A DNA stretch of 64,000 nt from Micromonospora citrea (lineage in GTDB: Bacteria > Actinomycetota > Actinomycetes > Mycobacteriales > Micromonosporaceae): the NCBI RefSeq assembly GCF_900090315.1, contig NZ_FMHZ01000002.1, forward strand, positions 5,302,501-5,366,500, written 5' to 3'. The notes beneath the pieces are model-generated. The model had not been told where the DNA came from. It saw only the letters and a program-made list of their open reading frames with translations, and did no database searches. Of the stretch, positions 53,779-61,103 are shown piece after piece (within the stretch, counting starts at the first letter, position 1; each line of letters opens with the position of its first letter). The position numbers were made by a program, and so were the translations under genes.

Positions 53779-53791
53779 GTGGACAGTCCAC
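53779..53791. promoter_or_regulatory. Palindrome between cyclase/STAND gene and small repeat protein
   Basis: GTGGAC-A-GTCCAC, a perfect 13-base odd palindrome, lies 88 bases from the cyclase start and 66 bases from the small gene. It is a candidate operator for both. TACAGT at 53808-53813 may be the -10 of the small gene. Confidence 0.4.
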
Positions 53792-53856
53792 CGGCCGGTC
53801 CTGCGGCTACAGTCAGGCGGCTGATTCACCGACCAACGACCACAGGGGGACATCCG

Positions 53857-54072
53857 ATGGTGTACGTGATGCTGCAGAGCGACTGGACCGACAGCAACGG
53901 GGTGAGCCACCTCGCGGGCGACTCCGTCGACGTGGACGCCGCCACGCTGGCGACGCTCCAGGCGCAGGGCATCGTCAGCGAGCAGTCCGGCGGCGGCAGC
54001 AAGGACGGCACCGAGTGGGTCGGGCCGGGCAGCACGACCAACTGGGTCGGGCCGGGCAGCGCCACCCCCTGA
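53857..54072 (+). CDS. Small protein with duplicated WVGPGS motif
   Basis: Protein of 71 residues, unknown function. The N-terminal 40 residues (W-T-D-S-N-G-V-S-H-L-A-G-D-S-V-D-V-D) look like the small beta-barrel found in some phage head proteins, where G-x-x-H-x-A-G-D and a final G-I-V are typical. A Gly/Ser linker leads to two copies of W-V-G-P-G-S at 56-61 and 65-70, which end the protein. The ATG has AGGGGGA seven bases upstream and a classical terminator follows, so this is a single-gene transcript. It is divergent from the cyclase/STAND gene and might be its partner. Confidence 0.7.
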   Translation: MVYVMLQSDWTDSNGVSHLAGDSVDVDAATLATLQAQGIVSEQSGGGSKDGTEWVGPGSTTNWVGPGSATP

Positions 54073-54090
54073 CGACCGCGCGGGCAGCGG

Positions 54091-54118
54091 GGGCCGGAGC
54101 AGCCGCTCCGGCCCTTTT
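54091..54118 (+). terminator. Rho-independent terminator with T-tract
   Basis: Perfect 10-bp stem (54091-54100 with 54105-54114), four-base loop, then TTTT. It is the only terminator here with a clear T-tract and ends the small repeat-protein transcript. Confidence 0.85.
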
Positions 54119-54147
54119 CGCGCGTGGCGGGCCCGGTCGCGTACGCC

Positions 54148-54840
54148 TCAGCGGTCGCTCATGCCGGCGCGGCGGCGCAGCGCCGCCACGTCGGTGACCA
54201 CGATCCGGCGGCCCTCGGTGCGCAGCCAGCCGCGGTTGGCGAACGAGCCGATCGCCTGGTTGACGCTCTGCCGCGAGCCGCCGGCCATCTCGGCGAGCTG
54301 GCTCTGGTTGAGCTCGATGGTGATCATCGGGGCCTGGCTCTCGCCGGCCAGCCGCACCAGGGTCTTGGCGACCCGGCCGGGCAGGTCGAGGAAGACGTGG
54401 TCGGCGTTCTGCTCGGTGAGCCGGCGGATCAGCCCGCCCAGCGAGCGCATCACCGCGTCGAGGATGCGCGGGTTGGAGTGGACCAGCTCCATGAACGCGC
54501 CCCGCGACAGCGCGAGCGCGGCGCAGTCCTCGATCGCCTCGGCGGAGGCCGAGCGGGTGGACGCGTCGAGCAGGGAGACCTCGCCCAGCACGTCGGGCGG
54601 TCGGATGACCGACAACACGGCGCGCTCGCCGGTCGGCGCGGTGCGGAAGACCGCCACCGCGCCCCGGCGCAGCACGATCAGCGACTCGCCGGGATCGTTC
54701 TCCACGAACAGCAGCTGGCCCTTGCGGTACGTCCGGGGGACCGCCGCCGCGATGACCCGTTGCCGGACCTCCGGCTCGAGCCCGGCGAACATCTCCACAC
54801 CTGTGAGCGCGTCACCCGGCTCCGGCAGGCGCATCTCCAC
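54148..54840 (-). CDS. Crp/Fnr-family transcriptional regulator
   Basis: Regulator of 230 residues. The cyclic-nucleotide-binding domain (about 15-130) keeps the phosphate-binding cassette pattern G-E-V-S-L-L-D ... R-S-A-S-A-E, including the glutamate and arginine expected for cNMP contact. A long helix leads to the Crp winged-helix domain (about 155-220) with Q-S-Q-L-A-E-M-A-G-G-S-R-Q-S-V-N-Q-A. There are no Fnr cysteines. The nearby cyclase-containing gene could in principle supply a ligand. ATG 54840 or the one two codons later may be used. Confidence 0.88.
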   Translation of the reverse strand: MEMRLPEPGDALTGVEMFAGLEPEVRQRVIAAAVPRTYRKGQLLFVENDPGESLIVLRRGAVAVFRTAPTGERAVLSVIRPPDVLGEVSLLDASTRSASAEAIEDCAALALSRGAFMELVHSNPRILDAVMRSLGGLIRRLTEQNADHVFLDLPGRVAKTLVRLAGESQAPMITIELNQSQLAEMAGGSRQSVNQAIGSFANRGWLRTEGRRIVVTDVAALRRRAGMSDR

Positions 54841-55224
54841 GGCCCAACCCCTCCCCGGTCAAGGACCACAACTCGCTCACCGGGTGAACCTGAAGGCCCT
54901 CGACGAGGTGAACTGACACCGGTTCGGCGTCCGGTAGCGGTACACATCAGATCATGACGGTCCTGTCGCTTGCTGTACACCCCTCAAATCACTTCCGTGA
55001 CACTGCCGAGCTGCGGTGACCGGCATCGTGGGAGGCGGATCCGGTTCCCGGGCGGAGCCGCCGGGGGGCGGAGGCGGATCCGGTCGCACCGGCGACCACG
55101 GCCGACGGGCGCGGGAGGCGGGACCACTGCCGTGCCCGCCGGCGGCCGGTGTCGGTGCCGCCGGCGGCCGGGCGCGGCAACCCCGGTCGCCGGCACACGA
55201 CCGACGTGGGCGAGGATGTCGGCG
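54841..55224. other. Divergent intergenic region with short direct repeats
   Basis: This 384-base gap separates the divergent Crp/Fnr and exoribonuclease genes. It holds a 15-base direct repeat, GGAGGCGGATCCGGT, at 55031-55045 and 55070-55084, and a less GC-rich patch around 54940-55010. I find no gene in it. Confidence 0.55.
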
Positions 55225-55722
55225 ATGGTCTACCGCTACTTCTACGACTGCGAGTTCATCGAGGACGGCCGCATCGTCGACCTGGTGTCGATCGGCGTCG
55301 TCGACGAGTACGGCCGCGAGTTCTACGCCGTCTCGACCGAGTTCGACGACTCGCGGGCCGTGCCCTGGGTGCGCCGCAACGTGCTCGACAAGCTGCCCTC
55401 CCCGGCGGACCGCGCCTGGCGCTCCCGGGAGCGCATCCGCGACGAGCTGTACGACTTCCTCGTCGAGCCGGTCCGCGACCGCCCGGGCGAGCAGCTGGAG
55501 CTCTGGGCCTGGTACGCCGCCTACGACCACGTGGTCCTCGCCCAGCTGTGGGGGGCGATGCCGGCACTGCCCCGGGAGATCCCCCGGTTCACCAAGGAGC
55601 TGCGTCAGCTCTGGGACGACCGGGGCCGGCCGCCGCTGCCGGACGCGGCGTCGGCCCGGCACGACGCGCTCGTCGACGCCCGGCACAACCTGGCGCGCTG
55701 GCGGGCGATGACCGGTTCGTAG
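55225..55722 (+). CDS. DEDD-fold 3'-5' exoribonuclease
   Basis: RNase of 165 residues like M. tuberculosis Rv2179c, a dimeric 3'-5' exoribonuclease of the RNase T-like DEDD superfamily. The first motif is Y-D-C-E-F (Asp8 and Glu10), the second aspartate is in A-A-Y-D-H near 97, and the last in D-A-L-V-D-A-R near 155. ATG 55225 is preferred because GAGGA is eight bases upstream; an ATG at 55216 is in frame. It is flanked by a Crp/Fnr gene and an FMN-binding gene. Confidence 0.83.
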   Translation: MVYRYFYDCEFIEDGRIVDLVSIGVVDEYGREFYAVSTEFDDSRAVPWVRRNVLDKLPSPADRAWRSRERIRDELYDFLVEPVRDRPGEQLELWAWYAAYDHVVLAQLWGAMPALPREIPRFTKELRQLWDDRGRPPLPDAASARHDALVDARHNLARWRAMTGS

Positions 55723-55783
55723 GTTTGGTCTGTTCTGTCCCGGGCACCGGTGCGCAATCGAGCCGATGCGAGGGAGTGGTCCC

Positions 55784-56287
55784 ATGAGCAACGAACCGAG
55801 CAGCGCCGCCGAGGCCCGTCGCCGGGTGACCGAGCTGGCCCGGGAGGCGCGGATCTGCATGCTGACGACCATCGGCGTGGACGGCCGCCTGGTGAGCCGG
55901 CCGATGGGCCTGCAGGAGGCCGAGTTCGACGGCGACCTGTGGTTCTTCGCGTACGCGGACTCCGCCAAGGTCCGCCAGATCCGGGTCAACCCGGAGGTGA
56001 ACGTGGCCTTCTCCGACTCGAAGCGCAACTCCTGGGTCTCGATCGCCGGAACCGCGCAGGAGGGCTACGACCGGGCCAGGGCCGAGCAGTTGTGGAACCC
56101 GCTGCTCAAGGCGTGGTTCCCGGACGGGCTGGAGACCCCGGGGATCACGCTGGTCAAGGTCCACGCCAGCTCGGCCGAGTACTGGGACTCGCCGTCCAGC
56201 ACCGTGGTCAACCTGTTCGGCTACGCCAAGGCGGCGGTGACCGGGAAGCCGCCGAAGGCGGGGGAGAACCACGAGGTCAGCTACTGA
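55784..56287 (+). CDS. General stress FMN-binding split-barrel protein
   Basis: Protein of 167 residues in the pyridoxamine 5'-phosphate oxidase-like (Pyrid_ox_like, PF16242) family. Features are A-R-I-C-M-L-T-T at 22-29, S-R-P-M-G-L-Q near 40, and L-W-F-F-A-Y near 54, then V-N-P-E-V-N-V-A-F near 72. Such proteins bind FMN or F420 and are often called general stress protein 26-like; the reaction is unknown. ATG has GAGGGAG upstream. Confidence 0.82.
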   Translation: MSNEPSSAAEARRRVTELAREARICMLTTIGVDGRLVSRPMGLQEAEFDGDLWFFAYADSAKVRQIRVNPEVNVAFSDSKRNSWVSIAGTAQEGYDRARAEQLWNPLLKAWFPDGLETPGITLVKVHASSAEYWDSPSSTVVNLFGYAKAAVTGKPPKAGENHEVSY

Positions 56288-56464
56288 CCGGTAGGCCGAC
56301 CGCCGGTGGGATCGGCCCGGGGCGCGATGTCGGCGCACACCCGCGGCGACTACAGTGCGCACTGACGGCCCGCCCCGGGCCGGCAACGGCGCCGATGGTC
56401 TGATCCGACACATATCCTGGGGCAAATCGGGCTTCACCTGATGCTCCAGGAGGATGAGCAGATC

Positions 56465-57493
56465 ATGCGTATCGGCGTGCTCACCGGCGGCGGCGACTGC
56501 CCAGGTCTCAACGCGGTCATCCGGGCGGTGGTCCGCAAGGGCGTCGCCAGCTACGGCCACGAGTTCGTGGGTTTCCGGGACGGTTGGAAGGGTCCGCTGG
56601 AGGGCCTGTCCCGCCCGCTGGGCATCGCGGACGTCCGCGGCATCCTGCCGCGCGGCGGCACCATCCTCGGTTCGTCGCGGACCAACCCCTTCAAGATCGA
56701 GAACGGCGTCGAGCGGATCAAGGACAACCTCGCCGCGCAGGGCGTCGACGCGCTCATCGCGATCGGCGGCGAGGACACCCTCGGCGTGGCCACCAAGCTG
56801 CACGAGCTCGGGGTGCACGTGATCGGCGTGCCGAAGACGATCGACAACGACCTCGGCGCCACCGACTACACCTTCGGCTTCGACACCGCCGTCAACATCG
56901 CGATGGAGGCCATCGACCGGCTGCACACCACCGCCGAGAGCCACCACCGCACCCTCGTGGTCGAGGTGATGGGCCGGCACGCCGGCTGGATCGCCCTGCA
57001 CGCCGGCCTGGCCGGCGGCGCCAACGTGATCCTGCTGCCGGAGCGGCAGTTCGACGTCGACCAGGTCGCCGGCTACGTCGAGAAGCGCTTCCAGCACCAG
57101 TACGCCCCGATCGTCGTCGTCGCCGAGGGCGCCCACCCGCTCGAGGGCCAGATGGTGCTGCACAACCAGGAGCTCGACGCGTTCGGCCACGTCCGCCTCG
57201 GCGGCATCGGCCAGTGGCTCGCCGAGCAACTGGAGGCCAAGACCGGCAAGGAGGCCCGCACGGTCGTGCTCGGGCACATCCAGCGCGGCGGCACCCCGAC
57301 CGCCTTCGACCGGGTGCTCGCCACCCGGCTCGGCCTGCACGCGATCGACGCCGCGCACGAGGGCGACTGGGGCAAGATGGTCGCCATGCAGAGCACGGAC
57401 ATCGTCCGCGTGCCGCTCGCCGAGGCCACCCGCGAGCTGAAGACCGTGCCGCTGGAGCGGTACGCCGAGGCCGAGGTCTTCTTCGGCAGCTGA
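56465..57493 (+). CDS. pfkA: 6-phosphofructokinase, pyrophosphate-type active site
   Basis: Phosphorylates fructose 6-phosphate in glycolysis. The 342-residue protein starts with G-G-G-D-C-P-G-L-N near 8-16. Residues that set the phosphoryl donor are Asp104 (I-G-G-E-D-T) and Lys124 (P-K-T-I-D-N-D); ATP enzymes have glycine at both (E. coli numbering coincides). With these, pyrophosphate is the likely donor, as in the Amycolatopsis methanolica PPi-PFK, whose sequence it resembles in R-L-H-T-T-A-E-S-H-H. The ATG has AGGAGG upstream at a long spacing. A perfect 16-bp hairpin follows. Confidence 0.9.
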   Translation: MRIGVLTGGGDCPGLNAVIRAVVRKGVASYGHEFVGFRDGWKGPLEGLSRPLGIADVRGILPRGGTILGSSRTNPFKIENGVERIKDNLAAQGVDALIAIGGEDTLGVATKLHELGVHVIGVPKTIDNDLGATDYTFGFDTAVNIAMEAIDRLHTTAESHHRTLVVEVMGRHAGWIALHAGLAGGANVILLPERQFDVDQVAGYVEKRFQHQYAPIVVVAEGAHPLEGQMVLHNQELDAFGHVRLGGIGQWLAEQLEAKTGKEARTVVLGHIQRGGTPTAFDRVLATRLGLHAIDAAHEGDWGKMVAMQSTDIVRVPLAEATRELKTVPLERYAEAEVFFGS

Positions 57494-57502
57494 TCCATCC
57501 AC

Positions 57503-57540
57503 GGCGTCGCGGCGGGCCGTCCAGGGCCCGCCGCGACGCC
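57503..57540 (+). terminator. Hairpin terminator after pfkA
   Basis: Perfect 16-bp inverted repeat (57503-57518 with 57525-57540), six-base loop, ten bases after the pfkA stop. It separates pfkA from proC. Confidence 0.8.
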
Positions 57541-57567
57541 GGCTCACGGCGAGGGGGTACGACGGCG

Positions 57568-58386
57568 ATGGCGGGTTCGGTGCACACGGTCGCGGTGATC
57601 GGGGCGGGCAAGATCGGCGAGCTGATGCTCTCCGGGCTGCTGCGCTCGGGCTGGCCCGTCGACCGGCTGCTGGCCACCGCCCGTCGGCCCGCCCGCGCCG
57701 AGGAGCTGACCGCCCGCTACGGGGTGCGGGTGGTCGACAACCTCGCCGCGGTGGACGAGGCCGAGGTGCTCGCCGTCTCCGTCAAGCCGCAGGACGCGGC
57801 GACGCTGCTGGAGGAGATCGGGCCGAAGGTGCCCGCCGACAAGCTGGTCATCTCGCTCTGCGCCGGCCTGCCGACCAGCTTCTTCAACCGCCGGCTGCCC
57901 GAGGGCACCCCCGTCGTGCGGGTCATGACCAACACCCCCGCCCTGGTCGACGAGGCGATGACCGCGATCTCCGCCGGCGCGCACGCCACCGGGGCGCACC
58001 TCGCGCTGGCCGAGGAGATGTTCAAGCCGCTGGGCTCGACCATCCGGGTGCCCGAGTCGCAGCAGGACGCGGTGACCGCCCTGTCCGGCTCCGGGCCGGC
58101 GTACTTCTACCTGCTGGTCGAGGCGATGATCGACGCGGGCATCCTGCTCGGCCTGCCCCGGCAGGTCGCGCACGAGCTGATCGTGCAGACCGCGATCGGC
58201 TCCGCCGTGATGCTGCGCGACTCCGGCGAGCACCCGGTGAAGCTGCGCGAGGCGGTCACCTCGCCGGCCGGCACCACCATCTCCGCCGTGCGCGAGCTGG
58301 AGAAGCACGGCGTACGGGCGGCGCTGCTCGCCGCCCTGGAGGCGGCCCGCGACCGCGCCCGCGAACTGGCCGCTCAGGCCGACTGA
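57568..58386 (+). CDS. proC: Pyrroline-5-carboxylate reductase
   Basis: Last step of proline synthesis, reducing pyrroline-5-carboxylate with NAD(P)H. The 272-residue protein has the dinucleotide loop I-G-A-G-K-I-G near 11-17, S-V-K-P-Q near 71-75, R-V-M-T-N-T-P near 113-119 and the family signature region S-G-S-G-P-A-Y-F-Y near 172-180 with S-P-A-G-T-T near 232. It stands alone, as is common for proC. The ATG follows the pfkA hairpin by 27 bases. Confidence 0.93.
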   Translation: MAGSVHTVAVIGAGKIGELMLSGLLRSGWPVDRLLATARRPARAEELTARYGVRVVDNLAAVDEAEVLAVSVKPQDAATLLEEIGPKVPADKLVISLCAGLPTSFFNRRLPEGTPVVRVMTNTPALVDEAMTAISAGAHATGAHLALAEEMFKPLGSTIRVPESQQDAVTALSGSGPAYFYLLVEAMIDAGILLGLPRQVAHELIVQTAIGSAVMLRDSGEHPVKLREAVTSPAGTTISAVRELEKHGVRAALLAALEAARDRARELAAQAD

Positions 58387-58507
58387 CTTCCCCGGCCGAC
58401 CCTCGCGCTGGCCTGAACGTGGCACCGGGAGAGATCGCTACCTTCGGGGTCTCCGACGACCTGGGAAGGCTGATCATCGACGTTGCCCAGGCGTCCCTGC
58501 GCGCCGA

Positions 58508-59056
58508 TCAGCTCCGTTGGCTTGCCCCTCGCCAGGCCGGGCGCTGCTGATTCAGCGCGTCCGCCACGTTCCGCCAACTGTACGTGTCTCCTCGCCTCTG
58601 CAAACTCCATGGTGCCCCTGCGGCGATGTTCACGCCGGCCACCCTGAGTCGCTGAAGGTGCGTGCCGTAGGCCGGATGGGAAGCGAGGGCGTCCTTGGCG
58701 TACGGGAAGGCGACGATCGGCAGGCCCGCGCCGATTGTCTCGTTGAGGATGCCGAGGGCGAGGTTGTCGCTGATGCCCAGCGCCCACTTGTTGATGGTGT
58801 TGAAGGTGGCTGGCGCGACCATCACCGCGTCAGCCCTTGGGTGCACGTCCGGTTCACCCGGCAGTCGCCACTCGGACCGCACCGGGTAGCCGGTCTGCTC
58901 GGTCAGAGCCGCCTGGTCTAACCATCGTGCTGCCGTGGGCGTGGCGATCACGCAGACTGTCCAACCGTCCTGCTTCAGCAGTTCGACAAGCTCCCCGATC
59001 TGGAGCGCCGGGGGAGCGGCGCAAACGACGAGATGCAGGACTCGCGGATCCGTCAC
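58508..59056 (-). CDS. Flavoprotein of the PPC decarboxylase-like family
   Basis: Protein of 182 residues with the Flavoprotein fold (PF02441) of PPC decarboxylase, EpiD and Dfp. The FMN region shows V-M-V-A-P-A-T-F-N-T-I-N-K-W-A (P-A-S/T-x-N-T type) near 77-91 and a final P-A-Y-G-T-H. The usual N-terminal G-S/G-I-A loop is replaced by C-A-A-P-P-A. It is translated from a GTG overlapping the stop of the XRE gene, so the pair acts together. In peptide tailoring and CoA synthesis the fold decarboxylates cysteine; here no substrate is evident. GC content is a little lower than in neighbours. Confidence 0.75.
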   Translation of the reverse strand: MTDPRVLHLVVCAAPPALQIGELVELLKQDGWTVCVIATPTAARWLDQAALTEQTGYPVRSEWRLPGEPDVHPRADAVMVAPATFNTINKWALGISDNLALGILNETIGAGLPIVAFPYAKDALASHPAYGTHLQRLRVAGVNIAAGAPWSLQRRGDTYSWRNVADALNQQRPAWRGASQRS

Positions 59057-60300
59057 GCCAGCAGCCCCGCTCGCTCAGCCAACGGTCGAAGCCCCGGCGT
59101 CGCGGCTCGACGCTCCCTCGACAGCAGATCCGTCAGCAGGTTTCGTGCCTGGGCGTTCGCGCGTACGACCTCGGGCGCGACCCGCTCCGCCTCCAGGATG
59201 TGTAGTACAGCCAGCGGACTTTCCTTCGCGCCCATCGCGGTGGCGGCGGCCAGATCGACATGCACTTGGGCCCGTCGACCGACGAGCGCGGCCGGCAGCC
59301 GAGAGGTGTCGAGGCGGCTTGCGATGTCGAAGGCCCGTTCCGCGTCTCTGCTCTCCACGGCGGCGGAGACGGTGTGGATGACGACGTTGGTGGGCCCGAA
59401 GCCGGTCCACAGCCGATTCTGGTCCGAGCCCAGCTCAGCTGCCAGCCCTTCGGCTTGAACCAGCAGATCGTCGGCATCCTTGCGCCGATCCCGTCGGGCG
59501 GCGATCACCGCGGCCAGGAGCAGCAGCGCGCCATGAGCGGAGAGTAGGTCCGGATCCTTGGCCCGCCCGTCGCGAACCAGGTGCTCGATGCTGGTCTGCG
59601 TCATCGCTGCGGCCTCGTCAGCCCGACCGGGCAGCCTCAGCAGTCCGCAGGCAGCCTGATATGCGGCCAGCGCCGCGAGGGCTCGATGGTTGGCGAGCCG
59701 GGCTGCGGTCCACGCACGGTCGGCGGCCAACAGGGCGGTGTCGCCGTCGCCCACCTTGCTGGCGAGCTTCGACGCCGCGAGGTAGGCGGCGGCGAGGAGC
59801 CGGAAGGCGTCGATGCGGCGCGCTCCGGGTGCCCTGTCCGTCAGCTCGGTGGCCTGGCGTAGTACTTCCGGCAGCAGCCGGGCTGCTGAGCTGTAGCTCG
59901 CCCTCTGATAGAGGGTGTGCACTCGGACCACGCCCCGGCGGACGTCAGCCAGGGATGGCGTTGGCTGAGCGGGTGGATCGTGCAGGTAGCTGGTGAGGAA
60001 CGCGCGCAGGCCGATCAGCAGCTGGGACCGAATCGCAGATGCGGGGTTGCAGGTGTCGTCTCCCATGGCCTGCCCTCGACCTGTCGCTACTGAGACGTCG
60101 ACGAGCATGTCGTCGAGCTGTTCGAGCGTAACGTGCAATGCGGCAGCGATCCGGGTCCGATGCCACGGTTGAGGATCGGTCTCCGCGCTCTCCCAGCGAG
60201 CGACGGTCGATCGTTCGACCCCGAGTGCTTCGGCCAGGCGTTCCTGACTGAACCCGAGCGCCTTTCGTCGCTGACAGAGCCGATGTCGCTTCAGAGCCAC
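59053..60300 (-). CDS. XRE-family regulator with TPR-like C-terminus
   Basis: Protein of 415 residues. The HTH lies at about 8-60 (F-S-Q-E-R-L-A-E-A-L-G-V-E-R-S-T-V-A-R-W-E). About 300 residues of helical TPR-like repeats follow (A-A-R-L-L-P-E-V-L, L-A-A-A-Y-L-A-A-S-K), as in actinomycete regulators that bind peptides or partner proteins. The ATG is followed closely by the HTH. An overlapping flavoprotein gene lies downstream, a pairing recurrent in actinomycetes. A palindrome 40-55 bases upstream may be its own operator. Confidence 0.8.
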   Translation of the reverse strand: MALKRHRLCQRRKALGFSQERLAEALGVERSTVARWESAETDPQPWHRTRIAAALHVTLEQLDDMLVDVSVATGRGQAMGDDTCNPASAIRSQLLIGLRAFLTSYLHDPPAQPTPSLADVRRGVVRVHTLYQRASYSSAARLLPEVLRQATELTDRAPGARRIDAFRLLAAAYLAASKLASKVGDGDTALLAADRAWTAARLANHRALAALAAYQAACGLLRLPGRADEAAAMTQTSIEHLVRDGRAKDPDLLSAHGALLLLAAVIAARRDRRKDADDLLVQAEGLAAELGSDQNRLWTGFGPTNVVIHTVSAAVESRDAERAFDIASRLDTSRLPAALVGRRAQVHVDLAAATAMGAKESPLAVLHILEAERVAPEVVRANAQARNLLTDLLSRERRAATPGLRPLAERAGLLA

Positions 60301-60326
60301 GGCAGCCCTCCCTCCCTACGCCGGCG

Positions 60327-60355
60327 ACTGTAGTAACCCTCCGTCTATCAGACGG
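60327..60355 (-). promoter_or_regulatory. Promoter/operator of the XRE-flavoprotein pair
   Basis: On the minus strand TACAGT (60332-60327) is a -10 candidate, and a palindrome CCGTCT-ATC-AGACGG (60341-60355) lies where a -35 box would be. An AGGGAGGGAGGG run between 60318 and 60306 can serve as ribosome site. Self-repression is inferred. Confidence 0.45.
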
Positions 60356-60495
60356 GTACGCGGACGCCGCATTTGTGCGTCAGTTCAGCCGCTCGGACGC
60401 TGTAGTGCCTGCTTCGCCCCAGGACCAGGGTGGACGCATGGCCCGGGGCGGGTGCTGGGCTCCGGTGGGGGGCGTATTTCGGCGGAAGGGCTTCG

Positions 60496-60750
60496 ATGGC
60501 GGCGGTGCTGGACGACTTCCCGGTGTTCACGCCGGTCAGCGACGACGAGGTGGCGCTGGCCCTGCGGGCGGTGCTGGTGCACGCGCCGGAGCAGTGGCCG
60601 GCGGGTCCGCTGTGCCGCAGCGAGCGGGTGCCGCACCCGTGCCGGCTGGCCCGCTGGGGCCGGAGCACGCTGCGGGCGGCCGGGGTCACCGACGCTCGGG
60701 TCGACGAGCTGGTCGCTGCCGGCGACCTGGGTGCCTGGCCGTGGGCGTGA
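60496..60750 (+). CDS. Small protein of unknown function heading the globin operon
   Basis: Protein of 84 residues that I do not recognise. It is soluble and mostly helical, with an acidic start (L-D-D-F-P-V-F-T-P-V-S-D-D-E) and one pair of cysteines near 44 and 52 (P-L-C-R-S ... H-P-C-R-L) that could bind metal. The ATG has GGAAGGG five bases upstream. Its stop overlaps the GTG start of the globin-like gene (GTGA), so it belongs to the four-gene operon 60496-62436. Confidence 0.6.
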   Translation: MAAVLDDFPVFTPVSDDEVALALRAVLVHAPEQWPAGPLCRSERVPHPCRLARWGRSTLRAAGVTDARVDELVAAGDLGAWPWA

Positions 60751-61103
60751 GCGGGCTCGGGGCGTACCCCCGGCAGGGCTGGTTCGATCCGGCGGGCGTG
60801 CGGGACGCGGTCGCCCGGTGGCTGCGGGCGGTGGCGGCGGACGCCGAGCTGGCCCCGTACTTCATCGGGGTCGATCGGGCCCGGCTCGGCGGGCACCTGG
60901 CGCTGACCCTCACCGTGGCGCTCGGCGGGCCGGCCGGCGACCTCGTCCGCCCGGCGGCCGGGGCGTGGCGCGGCCTCGGCCTGACGGAGGCGCAGCACCG
61001 CCGGGTGGTCGACTACCTCGCCGGGGTGCTCCAGGCGCTCGACGTGCCGCCTGACGCGGTGGTCGCGGCCCGGCGGGCCTTCGCCGACGAGGCCGGCTCG
61101 TGA
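60747..61103 (+). CDS. Truncated-hemoglobin-like protein lacking the proximal histidine
   Basis: Protein of 118 residues that follows the group I truncated hemoglobin pattern: A-D-A-E-L-A-P-Y-F near 34-42, R-L-G-G-H near 50, the A-L-G-G-P stretch near 62-66 and G-L-G-L-T-E-A-Q-H near 78-87. The residue before R-G-L-G-L-T that should be the heme-binding histidine reads tryptophan (A-G-A-W-R), so heme binding in the usual way is doubtful. GTG overlaps the previous stop, and its own stop overlaps the next GTG. A GTG two codons earlier is possible. Confidence 0.65.
   Translation: MSGLGAYPRQGWFDPAGVRDAVARWLRAVAADAELAPYFIGVDRARLGGHLALTLTVALGGPAGDLVRPAAGAWRGLGLTEAQHRRVVDYLAGVLQALDVPPDAVVAARRAFADEAGS

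Noticed and set aside
54989..55000. TCAC-TTCC-GTGA as a Crp/Fnr site near the Crp-type gene
   Set aside because: The half-sites are in the opposite order to a Crp site (GTGA-N6-TCAC) and the spacer is four, not six.
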